This document shows, piece after piece, positions 10,825 through 22,859 of a stretch of 64,000 nt of DNA. Position numbers and translations under genes: made by a program. Under the pieces are notes generated by a model, which ran no database searches, was not told the DNA's origin, and saw only the letters and a list, made by a program, of their open reading frames with translations. Every line of letters begins with the position of its first letter. The stretch's first letter is position 1. Source of the DNA: Zasmidium citrigriseum (lineage: Eukaryota; Ascomycota; Dothideomycetes; Mycosphaerellales; Mycosphaerellaceae); NCBI GenBank assembly GCA_002786025.1, contig NHNW01000034.1:124001-188000 (forward strand), in the 5' to 3' direction.

Positions 10825-12183
10825 AAGTGATGATCGTTAGCCGAAATGGACTTCCAAATCGGACGAGTTGGTTACACATGGCTTATCGCATGCTGCATGA
10901 AGCAAACGCTTGGCGACAGTAAGCCGCGCGAAATTGCTCGAAACGAACGATGCCTTATTCGATCGCAGGCCGGTCGTTATCCAGGATCGGTCTCGCATAT
11001 GACTATGTACGAGCGAGTTTCCTGGATCCAGCAAATGCAGGGATGGCTCAGGAATAGCCTGGGAGTCAGCAAACTCTGAAGCTCTATCCTTGTAAGAACG
11101 CCGGAACGGGAGCGTTGCTCCTATTGCAATTTGCAACAGATGTGAGCCAAAGCCCTAACGAGCAGCTCTTGGGAGAATCGGCACTCACGGCAGCACAGTT
11201 TGCAACGTTTCACGCCTGCATCACCAGTGCAGCAAGGAGGAGCAGTGGCGATGTGATGATTTGGCATGTGGACGGTGGGAAGGGTTCCAGCCCTGGTGCC
11301 ACTCGAAAGCTTGCTGAAACAGAATGCCCGAATTGGTACATAGCATGACCTAGACCTCAGCACGATTACTCACTACATTCGACAAGGGCCGAAGGCAGTC
11401 TTTGTCTGTGACTACGTGTTATGTATATCTGCGACGATTGCATTGGCTTCCCGTGGGCGGGTGGTACATGTGCGGGCACGCCGATCGTATATTCGCGTAA
11501 GAAATCGGAGCTATGGGCCAGCCACCGAATCCTGTCTCCTGGCCCGCCTATCTGTTAGAGGGAGAGGCAGCGAGGGCCCGTGCGCTGGCAAATGCAATCT
11601 CGTCTGAGTGAGACTTTGTTGGAATACTCCGAATGTAGCCAGCCCTACCTGCCACGGGGAAAAGTGCATTTGCGAGCGATCGGGCATGGATGTTGCGAGC
11701 GCCGTGGGATGCGCGCAGTGGACGACGAACGACATCGCTGGTTCGCATCCATAGCGAGCAGTAGCGATATTGGTAGTCATAGATGGCATGATGTCGACGA
11801 CGACCGTTTGGCGGGCGCGGCGCAGCTGTGACGGGCGGCCCACAAATCTATTGGCAGCGGGTGATGCGAGACGGACGGACGGCGGCAACGAGCCAATTGC
11901 TGCACTCGGTCAGAGTCTCGTCGTATACGTCGATACGTTATCCCTCGTTATCCCTGGGCTCGCAGGCAGCGCGGCGCGGCTATGTCCTGCGACCCATCGA
12001 GCCTACCCTCTATGTGAGTTTGCACGCCGCTTGGCAGGCGCGGGAGCCATAGCCCATCTCCTTCCACCTACCAATCTCGTCCCAATCCAATCCATACGTG
12101 CCACCTCCATCTCTTTGCTCCATCACCGCCGTCCGCGCATCCTATGCGCCATCTCGTCGCATCGCCTTGCGCATCATCGTCGC
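10825..12183. other. Long intergenic stretch, no gene seen
   Basis: About 1.36 kb between RTF2 and the next plus-strand gene. Overlapping small frames on both strands lack motifs or intron support. The last 150 bases are C/T-rich, like a fungal promoter and leader. No RNA gene was recognised by eye. Confidence 0.55.
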
Positions 12184-15100
12184 ATGCCATTGGCACGCTC
12201 ACCGGCTGCGACGCCCAACATGCGCCCTGGCAAACATGACCGCGACCTCGTCGGCCTCGAGCGCTCGCTGGGCTTCCGCTCCAACCGCGGCATCTCGCGC
12301 CAGAGCAACAAGGACTGGCTGCCCATCCAGGCCATCGTTCAGGGCATGAAGCGCATCGCCAAACAATATGTTGACCTCACGACGGGCGAGATCCGCCAGT
12401 CTGAATCATTGCGCCAGGCCGTGACGGATCTTTTCGAAGAATGGGCACCCACTATCTGGCCTGATCAGGACCAGCCGCAACCTGACTGGCTCGAAGACCC
12501 GGATCCGTACAAGTTCGAAGGCCGCTATCCGCGTCGCCTGCATTACAACGATGCAGAGGACCGCGAAATGTGAGTTATTCCTTTGCCACGGCCCGCGGCC
12601 ATCATCCATTCACTCGCTGACAATGCACAAAGCTTGCGAGATCTCTTCTACAATCTGGTCGTGGAGAAGTGCTGCAACTACCATAGCAATCAGCTGCAGC
12701 GCGCTCGCACATCCCAGCGACAGAGTATGGACTACCTCGATTCTGCCGACGCAACACCCCGCAAACTTGAACCTGGTCTTGCTGCTGAGAGTGATTCCGA
12801 GATGGTGGATGCAGATGCTGCACCATCGCGGCCAATCAATTCATCTCATCACGACGGCAGTTACGAGGCTGCTCGAGAATCGCAGTTCAGGAACCCGGGC
12901 GAATTTTCGTTCCGCGTCTTTCAGGACTACGGAATGCCCGGCACCGAGGCCGATAGCGCTTCTACCATCAACACGACGGAGCCTGCGCCGCCTCCTACTA
13001 CGGCTATTTCGTGGACACCTGCGAACATGGCTCCTAAGGAGTACACCCAAGAGCCAACTCCATCAGAAACGGCAACTTCAGATCGGCCAGATCGGCCTCA
13101 GAGACCCGAACGGAAGCGTCGACGGCCCAACGAAGAAGAGTTGCTTCCCAAGAAGGTCAGTGGCGATCGAAAGGCGAAAAAACCAAGATGGTCCCAAATA
13201 ATTCCCCTCAAGGTCTCCCCGCATCACCTCGCTCGACTCGCCAATGGTGAGAGAATCGCTTCGCCCATGCCTTCATCGCCAGAAGAAGACGAAGAAGAAA
13301 CCCCGCCGCCACAAGACGATACGATCATGGAGAATGGCGACGAGGAGCGCCGCGCATCGATTGATGGCTCAGCGTTATCCGACGTGCCGCCGACTCCGGT
13401 CAATGAGTCTGCCACCGACAATGAGACCATCGCTGTCAAACGTGATCCTCGCTCGAACTCTCCAGTCAAGTCGGCGCCAGAACATGTCGCTGAAAGCGAA
13501 CCTCAGAAAGCCCAATCTATCACTTCGCCCATCGAAAAACCATCGATCGACCAAACTCTGTCAAACGGAACTAGCCGTCCTCAGAGCGCTCGTCCAGGTT
13601 CGGAAAGCGCTCCTGCTTCCAGACCCGCCACCAGTCATCGCGAGAACGAATCCTTCAAGCCACCACCAGCTTCTTTGACTGCTCCGCGAAAGGAAACACC
13701 AGTTGCGCAAGAACTGACGTGGCGACCTGGATTGATGGCCAAAGCACCTAGTCGCTCTCCATTACCTCCTGCTCATCCAGCACCAGCGCCTACACCGCCA
13801 TCGAATGGCATTGCTGCAGATGCTGGTCCGAAGCGCGAAGCAGACACAGTTGCTGGCGCCCCAACATCACCTCCACAGCCAACTTCGGCCAGCAATCCGA
13901 AGCCTCCTCGAGTGGAGTGGCATCAGATTCAGCCCATACCAAGTCAGCCTCCGCGCCAAGAGCCGCCTCAGTCGTTGACTGCAGCACCTTCACAAGACGA
14001 TCAGGCTGCTCATAGGTCGCAGATCGCGCTCGTGGAAGAGATCCTAGGACCATTCATCGACTGCCACACCGCTCGAGAAATGTTACGCAAGGCGCCCAAT
14101 CTGACCCGTCCACAGCTGGTAGATATGAGGCATATCCTGGCTCATTCGGCTGATGCACAGCGCAATTTCGACGTGTTCACTGCGCATGTCTATGGCAGAC
14201 GGGACAATGGGTTGACCGGTGGTAGCCTTGCAACAGCCCTTGCCGCTGCGGTGCAACCTGCTAATCCACCTCCTACTGTGCCTTCCGTCGGACCTACGAT
14301 GCCAAGATTCCCACCTCAGCATGTTCTACCATCGAATGGCGATGCAACATCACCTCGACTTGGAGGTCCCGTGGGTCCTGTGCCGGCAGCGAGGAAAGGC
14401 AGCCGGGTAGACGATGTGGATCGAATTCTGGGCGAACTTGCATCATGTCCGACTGTGAAGCAGATCCTGCATCAGAAGCCAGACATGAAGCGCAGAGAGT
14501 TGAGACTGATGAGAGATATTCTCAACAATCACCCCGAAAGCAGGAACAACTTGCAGATGCTGCATGATCGACTGGAAGCAATGGAGAAGCAGACTCAGCA
14601 GAGTCCCGCTCAAGAACACAAAGAAAAGCCACCCACTGCTGAGCCGCCACGCGGTATGGCGCTGCCATCACCACGGGTTACACCGGGGAATGGCAACCCT
14701 TTCAATGCATTCGCAGGCAAACAGTATACGCCGGCGCAACAACAGCAACAGCAGCAGCCCCCGCCTCCGCCGCCGCAACAACCACCACCGCCCGCGAATG
14801 CTGCAGAACCTGAGAGAGCTTCACGCTTCTCAATCATTCGGAGCCCGCCTACCAGCGAAGGCGGCCGAAGAGACACCCCACAGCACCCTAATGAAGTGAA
14901 TCATGGACGACACGCTCCACCACCTGGCGTTGGCGCTTTCAGAGCAGCAGCTCCTCATACGCCCGCAGAGATACCTCGTCCTCAACCGCCATCACAGGCG
15001 CATCAAAATCCGCCGCCCCCCAATCCACCCAACTATGTTCATCTACAGCATGCGCATGGCGGTATTTCGCGCGTTCCAGGTCATCCTGGCCAGGGAATCT

Positions 15101-15714
15101 TGTCGCCACAATCCCTGCCGCACCATCTTCCGCCAGCTCACCCTCAACAGCATACGATAATGTCCAACGCCCCCGGCCCAGGACGGCCTGTCGGCGGCCA
15201 ACAAGACGTCTTCGCCGTACGACCAAATCCACCACAACAGGACAAGGACCAACAGAGAGTTCACATGCCCATCAGAAGCACATCGATGATGAGTGAACAG
15301 GAAGCCCAAACGCCACACACCCTCGGCTCCAACATGAGTATGAGCCCAACGCCAGGTGCGGCCGCCAACAACAACCTCGAGGAAGTCGAAATCGAAATCA
15401 ACTGGGCTCGAAATCTCGGCTACTCGGACTACACATCGATGGAACCTTTTCTGCACTGCAGAACATCCAATGAGTTCTTCAGCGTCCTCGAGGGACAGAT
15501 GCCCGATGAGCTGCAAGGTGTCAATGGAAATGGCAACCGTATTAAGGAGATCAGGATAAAGTCTCGCCGTCCTCTGCATGGCGAGGGCAACATGCCTCGT
15601 ATCCGACGAGACGAAGCCTCTGGACGGGTGGGTCTGAAGAACTTGATGAAGAAGCTGCGATCGCAGCCACCGGGAACGGATATCGAGTTGGAGTTTTTGG
15701 TGGTGTGGGAATGA
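12184..15714 (+). CDS. Large low-complexity nuclear-type protein with 'NAED' module
   Basis: Exons 12184-12569 and 12633-15714 give 1,155 residues. An alternative start is the in-frame ATG at 12220. The N-terminal 150 residues hold EEWAPTIWP...LHYNDAEDRE and, after the intron, LRDLFYNLVVEKCC. This is homologous to the protein encoded at 4772-7123 with the intron at the same place and phase. The middle is Pro-, Ser- and Gln-rich with basic nuclear-signal-like clusters (PERKRRR) and a poly-Gln/poly-Pro run near residue 830. Two copies of a roughly 50-residue helical motif occur near residues 598 (EILGPFIDCHTAREML) and 725 (DRILGELASCPTVKQIL). The C-terminal 110 residues form a conserved-looking globular end. 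The function is unknown. A chromatin or transcription role is a guess from composition. Confidence 0.75.
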
Positions 15715-16258
15715 AGAATGGATGTCAAAATGGGAGGATAGCTGGTCTTCGTTCTTTCGGTTTTCGTAGTCTCGTTTTCTTTTTTCCGCTCCCTCGAGAG
15801 CATTCTAGATTGGGCAGCATGGCTTCACAGACCTAAGTAAGGGACTGCATAAGGTGTGTGTAGAGTATGGGACATAGTGGAATCAGTCTCGCGAGTATAC
15901 CCCGGCGCGGCGGTGGCTATTTAGCTAGCTAGCAATTTCAATGTTCTGTTATGTGTATCCAGACGATCTCATTTCACGCACGCTTCGAGCTCGATGAAGT
16001 AGGCGCTGTGAGAACAAGGTAAAGAAGGTAGACGGACCACTGGTTCGTATCATATCATGATGCATTTGGTATCATCGTAAGGTTAGCTTAGCCTACGCAA
16101 GTGGTCTCTTTTCTCCTTTTCTCTAATGACAAGAGCATGCAGTGCAGTGCATGACTCAAGATAGCATAGCATCGAATTACGGCAATCAGGGGTATCCCTT
16201 GAGTCCAAAAGCTCGCTCTCTCGCTCGCTCAATGTCCGGATCTCACTATCTCGCACGC
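15715..16258. other. Convergent 3' flanks, no gene seen
   Basis: This lies between two convergent genes and probably holds both 3' untranslated regions and polyadenylation sites. It contains T-rich and TAGCTAGCTAGC-like simple sequence, and nothing else was recognised. Confidence 0.55.
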
Positions 16259-18149
16259 TCACAGTTCCTCGTCCGAATCCTCCTGCTTGACCGTCGGTGC
16301 TGGGGGCGCCTCACGCTTGACTTCAGGTGTCGAAGCAGCTCGCGGCTGTGAATCTTCTGGTTTGCTAGTATTGGTCGTGCCGGAGAAAGATGTCGAAGGC
16401 AAGAAAGCATCATTCGTGTTGGAGCCCAAGACGCCGCTGGCCAGTCCCGGCATGCTCGATCTATGACGCTTGAAGGGACTGCCGACGACGTCGTTGCCAT
16501 CGATGTGGGCGGGTGAGAGACCATCGGGCGGTGTGCCTGCGTTCGCGCTGGTCGAATTGACGGATTGTGGTGTGCCGATATCTGTTTCCTCGGATTTGAG
16601 ATGTGGTGATTTTCGAGTGGCGGCGGCGTCGCTGACGGGGTCTGCAGAGTGTTGTCGCTTGAGCTGCAGGACAGGGATGTTTGGTTAGCGCGGCTGGTCT
16701 TTAATATGCTGTGCATTGCATGAACATGTTCGCTTGGCTGGGTTTGCAGCTTACCTTGATCTTCTGCACACCCTCGGTGAGCTCGCCTGTGCGCTTGGCA
16801 TCTTCTGGCGATAGGTGAGTGCCGCCGTTCTCTTGCTTTGCGTCCACATCCGCAACTTGAGGTAAACGGTCCTCGTCTTCGTCGTCCGCGTCGCTGTCCA
16901 TTGCATCGACGTCTTTGTCCTTATTCTTCCGCTTGGAGTTGGAAGGGTCTCGGTAGCCAGAGAATCCCACAGTGCCTGTTGACTTGAGTGGGCCAAGTTT
17001 GGAAAAGTCTGTTCCAGCGGACTTGCGCTTCGCAGCAATCGGGGTCTTCTGCTTGTCTGGGTCGGAGAGGATGCCCATCTTTCGTAGTTGTTTTTCGCCG
17101 CGGTAGAAGAATGTAAAGACCGCATAAGGTGCTTCTGGTGGATCTAGGCCTGTTACTGTCTGTGTGCTGATGGTCTTGGGGTCTAATGTCTTGGGTTTCG
17201 CGAAGCTCGTGGTATGGTCGATATCGCCATCGCCGCCGTTGCCTTCGCCGTTCTCCATTCCTTCGTCATCGTCTTGTGCATCGAACTGGGGTGAGTACTC
17301 TCCTCGCTTGATCTCTCCACTAGCCAGGACGCGGAAGAGAGCGACCTTGATCTGGCCAGCAGCTTCAGGTTGCGGTGGTTCGTCTTCTGAGTCTGAGTCG
17401 GATGACAGTAGGCCGCTGTCGTCGACGATATCCTCCACTGGCGAGCTTCCGTCGCCGCCATACCGCAGGACTCCATTTCGGTCCACACGCTTGAACACAG
17501 GCTCATCCTTCTCGTCATCGCTGTCCATCTGCTCCTTCTTGATGCGCTGCTTCTTCTCAAGCCGCCTCTGCCGCCGCTCTATCCGCTCCTGCTTCTCCTT
17601 GTTGCTGCCCTCCAGATCCAAGCCATTCAACCACCGCTCCAAGCCGACTTCTCTGAAGAGGAACTCGCGCTCGGCCAGACCACCTCCTTGTACGCTGACC
17701 CACCGAGAGTTGACCCACGTCTCTTCACCTCTTCTCAGCAGTGTCGCTACTTCTTCTTTTGCTCGGCCGTCAAAGTAGATGTATGCTGCGATCGTCTCGT
17801 TCGGATTCGTGGTCCGCGGGATGTAAGGTGGTACAGAGGATCCATACTTGCCTCTCTCGCTCGAATAACCAGGTAGACCGCCCACCACTCGTGGTCGCGG
17901 GTATGGGTCCTCTTCGGTGGGCTTGGGCGTAGAGTATGGGACGTTCAGGCCGGGAGTGAGGAGCGTGATGGAGATAGCAAAGGTGGACTGCTCTGGGATG
18001 CCGGTCGTGGAACCTGGCGGGACCTTGGCGGGAGGAACGGGTATGTAGGTGGATATGCGAGACTGGCGCGACTGCTTCTGCACCGAGTGCTCGGCGATGG
18101 GCCCGTCAGGCGTGTGGATGCTGACCGCAAGGCCTTTGAAGCAAGGCAT
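16259..18149 (-). CDS. DUF7918-like acidic protein
   Basis: Two minus-strand exons, 18149-16755 and 16663-16259, encode 599 residues. The intron is GTAAGC...CTGCAG with phase 0. The first 210 residues look globular: MPCFKGLAVSIHT, IAAYIYFDGRAKEE, SRWVSVQ and REFLFREVGLERWLNGL. They resemble the fungal DUF7918 family, an assignment made from memory and only moderately sure. A strongly charged segment, KQERIERRQRRLEKKQRIKK, suggests a short coiled coil. The rest is acidic and low in complexity (DSDSEDE, DADDEDED) and ends in DSDEEL. A second folded stretch, PEAPYAVFTFFYRGEKQLRKMGI, follows near residue 345. The function is unknown and the composition fits a nuclear protein. Confidence 0.75.
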
Positions 18150-19282
18150 CTTGCGGCCTCAGACCGGCGCGCTGGCTCGGGCGGGAGGGGTGTTGTTGGG
18201 TTGTTGGTGTTGGCGGGGTCTGTCCGCGGGGCTGGGGGTGGAAAAGCTCGTTCCTGGCGCTGCTGGCGGGCGGGCGTGCTGTTGCGGTATGACGACGGCG
18301 GAGGGAGAGCTGGTCGCAGTGACCACGTGCCTGGACGGACAGCTTTCTGCGCGCGGGAGGTAGTCAATCGACGGCCAATCGAGAGCTGCAGCGGCGATGC
18401 CTTCTCCGCAGAGGCGGTAAAGATCGAGTCCAAAGTTTAATTCTCAGCCGCCTGCTGCTGCTGTTGACATGGCTTGAATGAGCAGAGTGGTGAAGGAGGA
18501 GGTTGATACGGTCAAAAGGTAGTAGTGAAGGGTGTTGTCGGGAGTCGGCCTCCTGATCCAAACGCTCATACGTGCAGAAGCAGCTGAAGTCGCAAGGTGA
18601 CGCGATGTCTGAAACATCAGAACGCGGTTCGTGCCAAGCTGAAGGCCCCGCCGGCCCGGTTACCAAACACCTAACTTCAACTTCACGCCAAAGATGAAGC
18701 CCTTCTTGCGTTACGACATGCTATGAATTTGCTTGGGATATGCCCACGCCTATCCATCATTCTACCCGGCATTTGGGTGTTCCTTCACTCAAGAGAATCA
18801 TCACGCACACAGGCCTCTCACTACCTGAGCCCCGACTTTCGGGTCACAAGATGTTCTGTTCGAAAAGTGGCGTTCACATGGGTTCAAAGAAGACTTTGTT
18901 GAATGCTGCGGAATATGGCATGTTTTTGGTGAAGCCTATCGGTGTCACATAGTACCGTTACAACTTTCTGCGTACCTCCACTACGCAAGTCAATATCTTT
19001 GAGGAGCTCGCTGCTTCGAGACTTCCTCGTGGAGTCTGGTGTGATCTGCGATCCACAGCACCCCGGCCTCTTTCTCCTTGCTTCACCCTCCAGACTCTTA
19101 CCCAAATACCACTTGTTTGATTTCATGTCGGCCACGGCGCTGCTTGAAGATCGCAGAGTAGGGTCTTGTTCGTCGCAGCTTTCCAAGGGCACCATGCACT
19201 TACACGTTCGCAACGATCGAGAGCGGACTACGCTTTTAGGATCCTCTTCCTGTCGCGTCTTCGTCGGCACCTGCATCGTCCA
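18150..19282. other. Intergenic stretch, no gene seen
   Basis: About 1.1 kb between the DUF7918-like gene start and the PAF1 stop, both on the minus strand. It presumably holds the DUF7918-like gene's promoter and the PAF1 3' region. Small frames on both strands have no motifs. Confidence 0.55.
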
Positions 19283-20721
19283 TCATCCCGCCACCTCGCC
19301 CGTCCGCATCGTAGGATCCAGCTGGGCGCGCTGTAGTGCTTGCTCCGCTCTCATTTCCTCGTTCATGTCCGTCACCATGACATTCAGCTCATCAATCTTG
19401 CCCTCGTCCATCTGGTATAGCATCTTGCCAACGTTTCGCTTGGGCCGTAGTCCAGTTCGCTGGGCGATGGGATAGAAGTAAGCACCCTTCTGCAGTCGCT
19501 GCTTACCACCTGACGCTGCCAAAGGATCCAACTCCGGGTCGTGCAGGGCAAGAGCCACAGTATCATTATAGTACTGATTGGGGTCACCATTCTGGTGGAA
19601 CGTCTCGTATCTGCGCAGTCGCTTGAACTTGAATGCTCGCTCGCCATCTGGACCATCGTCTGTGTACAGCTCGGAATCATCATTGTCAGGATCGTTGACG
19701 TTGAACTTCCGCTTGAGCTTCGGCACCGCGGATCCGGATTCGTCATTGTGCACGAAATAGTCGTAGTCATACTCTCGAATGGGTTCAGGCTTCGATTTGT
19801 CCGACTCCTCCCATGCAGCCTTCCTGTCGTTGTACTGAGCCTCTGACTGGTCGTCCGCGATCGGTTTCAGCAGGGCGCTGTCGAGACGTGGATCGTATTT
19901 GCCGGTCTTGCTGACCGGGTTACCATGAAATTTCATGATCATGTAGAAGCCGGTTGTTGGGATAGCCTCGGGGTCTGGAAGGACTGGGTATGAGTCCAGC
20001 AGCTTGAGCTCTGGCTTTGAGGGATGTTTGGGATTTGACCATGCCTTCAGCTCAGCATCCGTCACCTGTGCTCCTCGCAAGTTACCACTTGAGCTGTCCT
20101 CGCCTCGGTATGCGTCGCGTGGGTATGCAATGTCGAAGCCCTTGATGATATTGCGCATGATATTGATTGGATCCTCCTTGTTTAGACTGGGCTTTCGTCT
20201 CTTCTCATTCCTCATTCGGAGCAGGTCCTTGGATGTTGATGATGAGAAGTGTTGGGTGTTTTGTGAGGCGGTATATTCAGTTCTTCGGAGGAAAGATACA
20301 GCTCCGCTGGCGGCGTTGGGCTTGCCCAGGGATGCGAGTGGTCGAAGGAGTGCTTTGTCGGCAGGGTGCAGTGTTTGAGGACCAGACCTCGCCATGATCG
20401 CTTGACACTGTTAGCCTTCTGAAGGTTTTCATTAGCGAGTCGCCATTCCATACCTCGCTCATCTCCATCAAAGATGCCAGGGACACCTATCAGATCAATG
20501 GGCATGCCCAGCTCCTGGTCGGCCTCGATATTGAGCGGCTGCTCTCGCGCCAGTCTTGATGCATATCCGGCGCTCGTGTACTGGCCACCAGATAGACCAG
20601 TGCCAGGAATGTCGAGTAGCTTCGGTGGATTCGGCGGTGGTGGAAGGGCGTTCGAGTATCGGATGCGCGCGATGTAGTCTTTGGGCCTGCGGCCGTCCTT
20701 TGGGGGCTGGCTGGACGCCAT
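19283..20721 (-). CDS. PAF1: RNA polymerase II-associated factor Paf1
   Basis: Two exons on the minus strand, 20721-20454 and 20400-19283, give 461 residues. The 53-base intron runs GTATGG to TCAAG with a GCTAAC branch site. I chose the ATG at 20719-20721 because it begins MASSQPPKDGRRPKDYIARIRY, followed by NALPPPPNPPKLLDI, the conserved start of the Paf1 family. An in-frame ATG 36 codons upstream is less likely. Other family signatures are HPADKALLRPL, FLRRTEYTA and the EYDYDYFVHNDE segment. Paf1 is the core of the PAF complex that travels with elongating RNA polymerase II and supports histone H2B ubiquitination and H3K4/K36 methylation. Its upstream region borders the RIP block at about 470 bases. 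Confidence 0.94.
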
Positions 20722-21189
20722 TGTGTGCAGTGATAGAGCGGTCAGTCGGCGAGAGGATGATGTGAAGTCTGTTGTGCTGGTCGAAGGACGTGCGATGGAC
20801 GGCCGCTGGATGGAGTTCAGGACTGACACAATTCATTCACTTCATCACACGAGCTGGTCGCGGAAGGACGTGAAGTTCGGAAAGCCAGCCGAGCGGGTAG
20901 CTCCGCCGTATAAACCAGCGGGACTTTCAGCTGATCGAATGCTGGATTTGCTTGGACGCCACTGGAAAAAGCTGGCCAGGCGAGCACGCGACACCCGCGC
21001 ATCGTCAAGCATACCTCGATTTGAAGGCTGGCACTTCGATTCATTCTGTCGTCTCTGTCTGCGTGAGCTGCAAGATGCTACAAACTATTTAGCAGACCTA
21101 ATGACCGCATCTCACACAAAAGCCCGTGTCTCCATTCCTTCTCCTCTCAAAACCATTCCGAAGCCAAGAAATAGCTACAACAGGCCCTT
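20722..21189. other. PAF1 upstream region up to the RIP border
   Basis: About 470 bases with normal CpA and TpG content, presumably the PAF1 promoter. No other feature was recognised. Homology to the right-hand 8 kb repeat begins at roughly 21,190. Confidence 0.5.
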
Positions 21190-22560
21190 GATCGCGTCCT
21201 GCTGATAGTATTCGAAAGGGAGCGCGAGGTTGATGTTGCGCGTTAGCAGCAACTTCTCGCGAGCGAGCTCCTAGGCATCCTCGAAGATAGGCTTGTCTGC
21301 GCCGAATCTGTTCTTGGACGCAACAAACTAATAGACTAACTTCCACAATTCCTTGTCGGGGATATGACCTAGCTACGTAAGAGTCTGACCGAAGTAGATG
21401 ACACGCTAGAGGAAAGCCGTAACGAGGGCCTTGTTGCGAGCGCCATCGTTGCCCTTAAAGATGCGAAGGTTGAGACTGTCGCTACCGATTTCGATTTCGT
21501 ACTTGTAGAAGCGGCGACCGAGCATGATGTTGCGGAAAACCTTAGTGTCCGGATAGCCTAGGCTAGGAGCGACGTACTCGAGGTCGAACGACTTGCCGAA
21601 CTTCGCGAGCTTAGTAAGAGACTAGGTAGAGAGGTGCTTAAGGTACTCGAAGGTGAGGGTAAAGCGGTTAATGAAGCCATTAACGGGACGGGCAATGTCG
21701 TGGCGAGGAATGACGATAAATAGGTTCTAGCTCGCACTACGCTTCTACTAGAACTTGCTACCCTCTTAGCCTATCTATTAACTAACCGGAATACTAAGAC
21801 TAAAATAAAGTTAACCCTTACTACCGATTCGGAACTCTATAAATACGAAGTAGGTCTAGTATATCTAGCTATAGATAGACGTAATAGTGCGAACTTTCTA
21901 ATCTTTCTCGGGGAATTTCTTAGAGCCGCCGAGGAAGGTTAATTTAGCTTTATACTCCTAGGTTAGAGCGAAGATATCGTTAAGTAGCTCCTCGGGAAGC
22001 TTAAAGAGGTAGCACTTCGGACTATAACTATCCTTCGCTTTCTATTTCTATAACAATTAGTATAAGAAGTAGGAGATAGAGAATAGAAAATATACGGGGT
22101 TCTTAAGGATAGACGGACCTAGCTAAATATTATTTACTATAGCGGTAGGGGTTAGGGCCTAGAAAAGAGTAAGCTTTAATTCGAAATCGTATAAAGACGT
22201 CGCGAATTATACCTAAGTAGAGGCGGCGCTAGAGAGAGCTAGGGCTACTATACTAGTAGGAGAGGTAGTAGCCGAGATACGACGGTACTTCTTTACTAAA
22301 GGAGTCTCTAGGTCTTAGATACGGTCGTAGAGAGCGCGAGCGAGCGTCTCGACGGAACCGTAGCGGTTAAGACTAATAATACTATAGTCCTTACGAATAT
22401 CTTTAAGCGCGTCGAAGCCTAGGGTAATAAGTTCGTCGAGGGTAATATTAGGCGTAAGAATAAAGGACTAAGTCGACTAGGAACGGGCGCTACCGGCTAG
22501 CGTACGTAGTAGTGTCTAAGTATTTAAAAACGTACGCTTTATGTTATTAGACTTCTTACT
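21190..22560 (-). pseudogene. Relic A, left copy
   Basis: A minus-strand reading frame interrupted by TAG/TAA at former Gln or Trp codons. It appears to start near SKKSNNIKRTF at about 22,550 and end near 21,200. Its last part is little mutated: YKYEIEIGSDSLNLRIFKG and RNKALVTAFL, then a TAG for Gln and RVIYFGQTL. The right copy reads FYIEIDSNNSTLTIF and FLERIFWFG at the same place, so this was a real diverging protein family. I do not recognise it. Confidence 0.6.
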
Positions 22561-22859
22561 AGCCTTAAAAGCGAGCTACGGAGCTATAGTGCGGTTTTCG
22601 ATTCGGTACGGGTGTCGGAAGGTAGTTATAAAAGAAAGGAAGTAGAGGGCGGAGGAAGTTTAGATATAGTTTTTAGACTAGCGAGTAAAGGAGCTTAAGT
22701 AAAGGAGCTCGAGTAAAAGATCTATATAAAAGCGGGGTTCCTTCCCTATAGTAAATTAAATATATAAAAGCGGAACTAAACCGCGTACCTAAAGTTAGTA
22801 TAGCGACGCGTATAGACATATTGAATTTCTTTAGTAGACGGGAAAATACAAACGACTAC

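Noticed and set aside
10825..12183. tRNA or other RNA gene in the long intergenic regions
   Set aside because: No GTTCGAATC-type T-loop with a matching acceptor stem was found by eye here or in the other long gaps. A tRNAscan or Rfam run would settle it.
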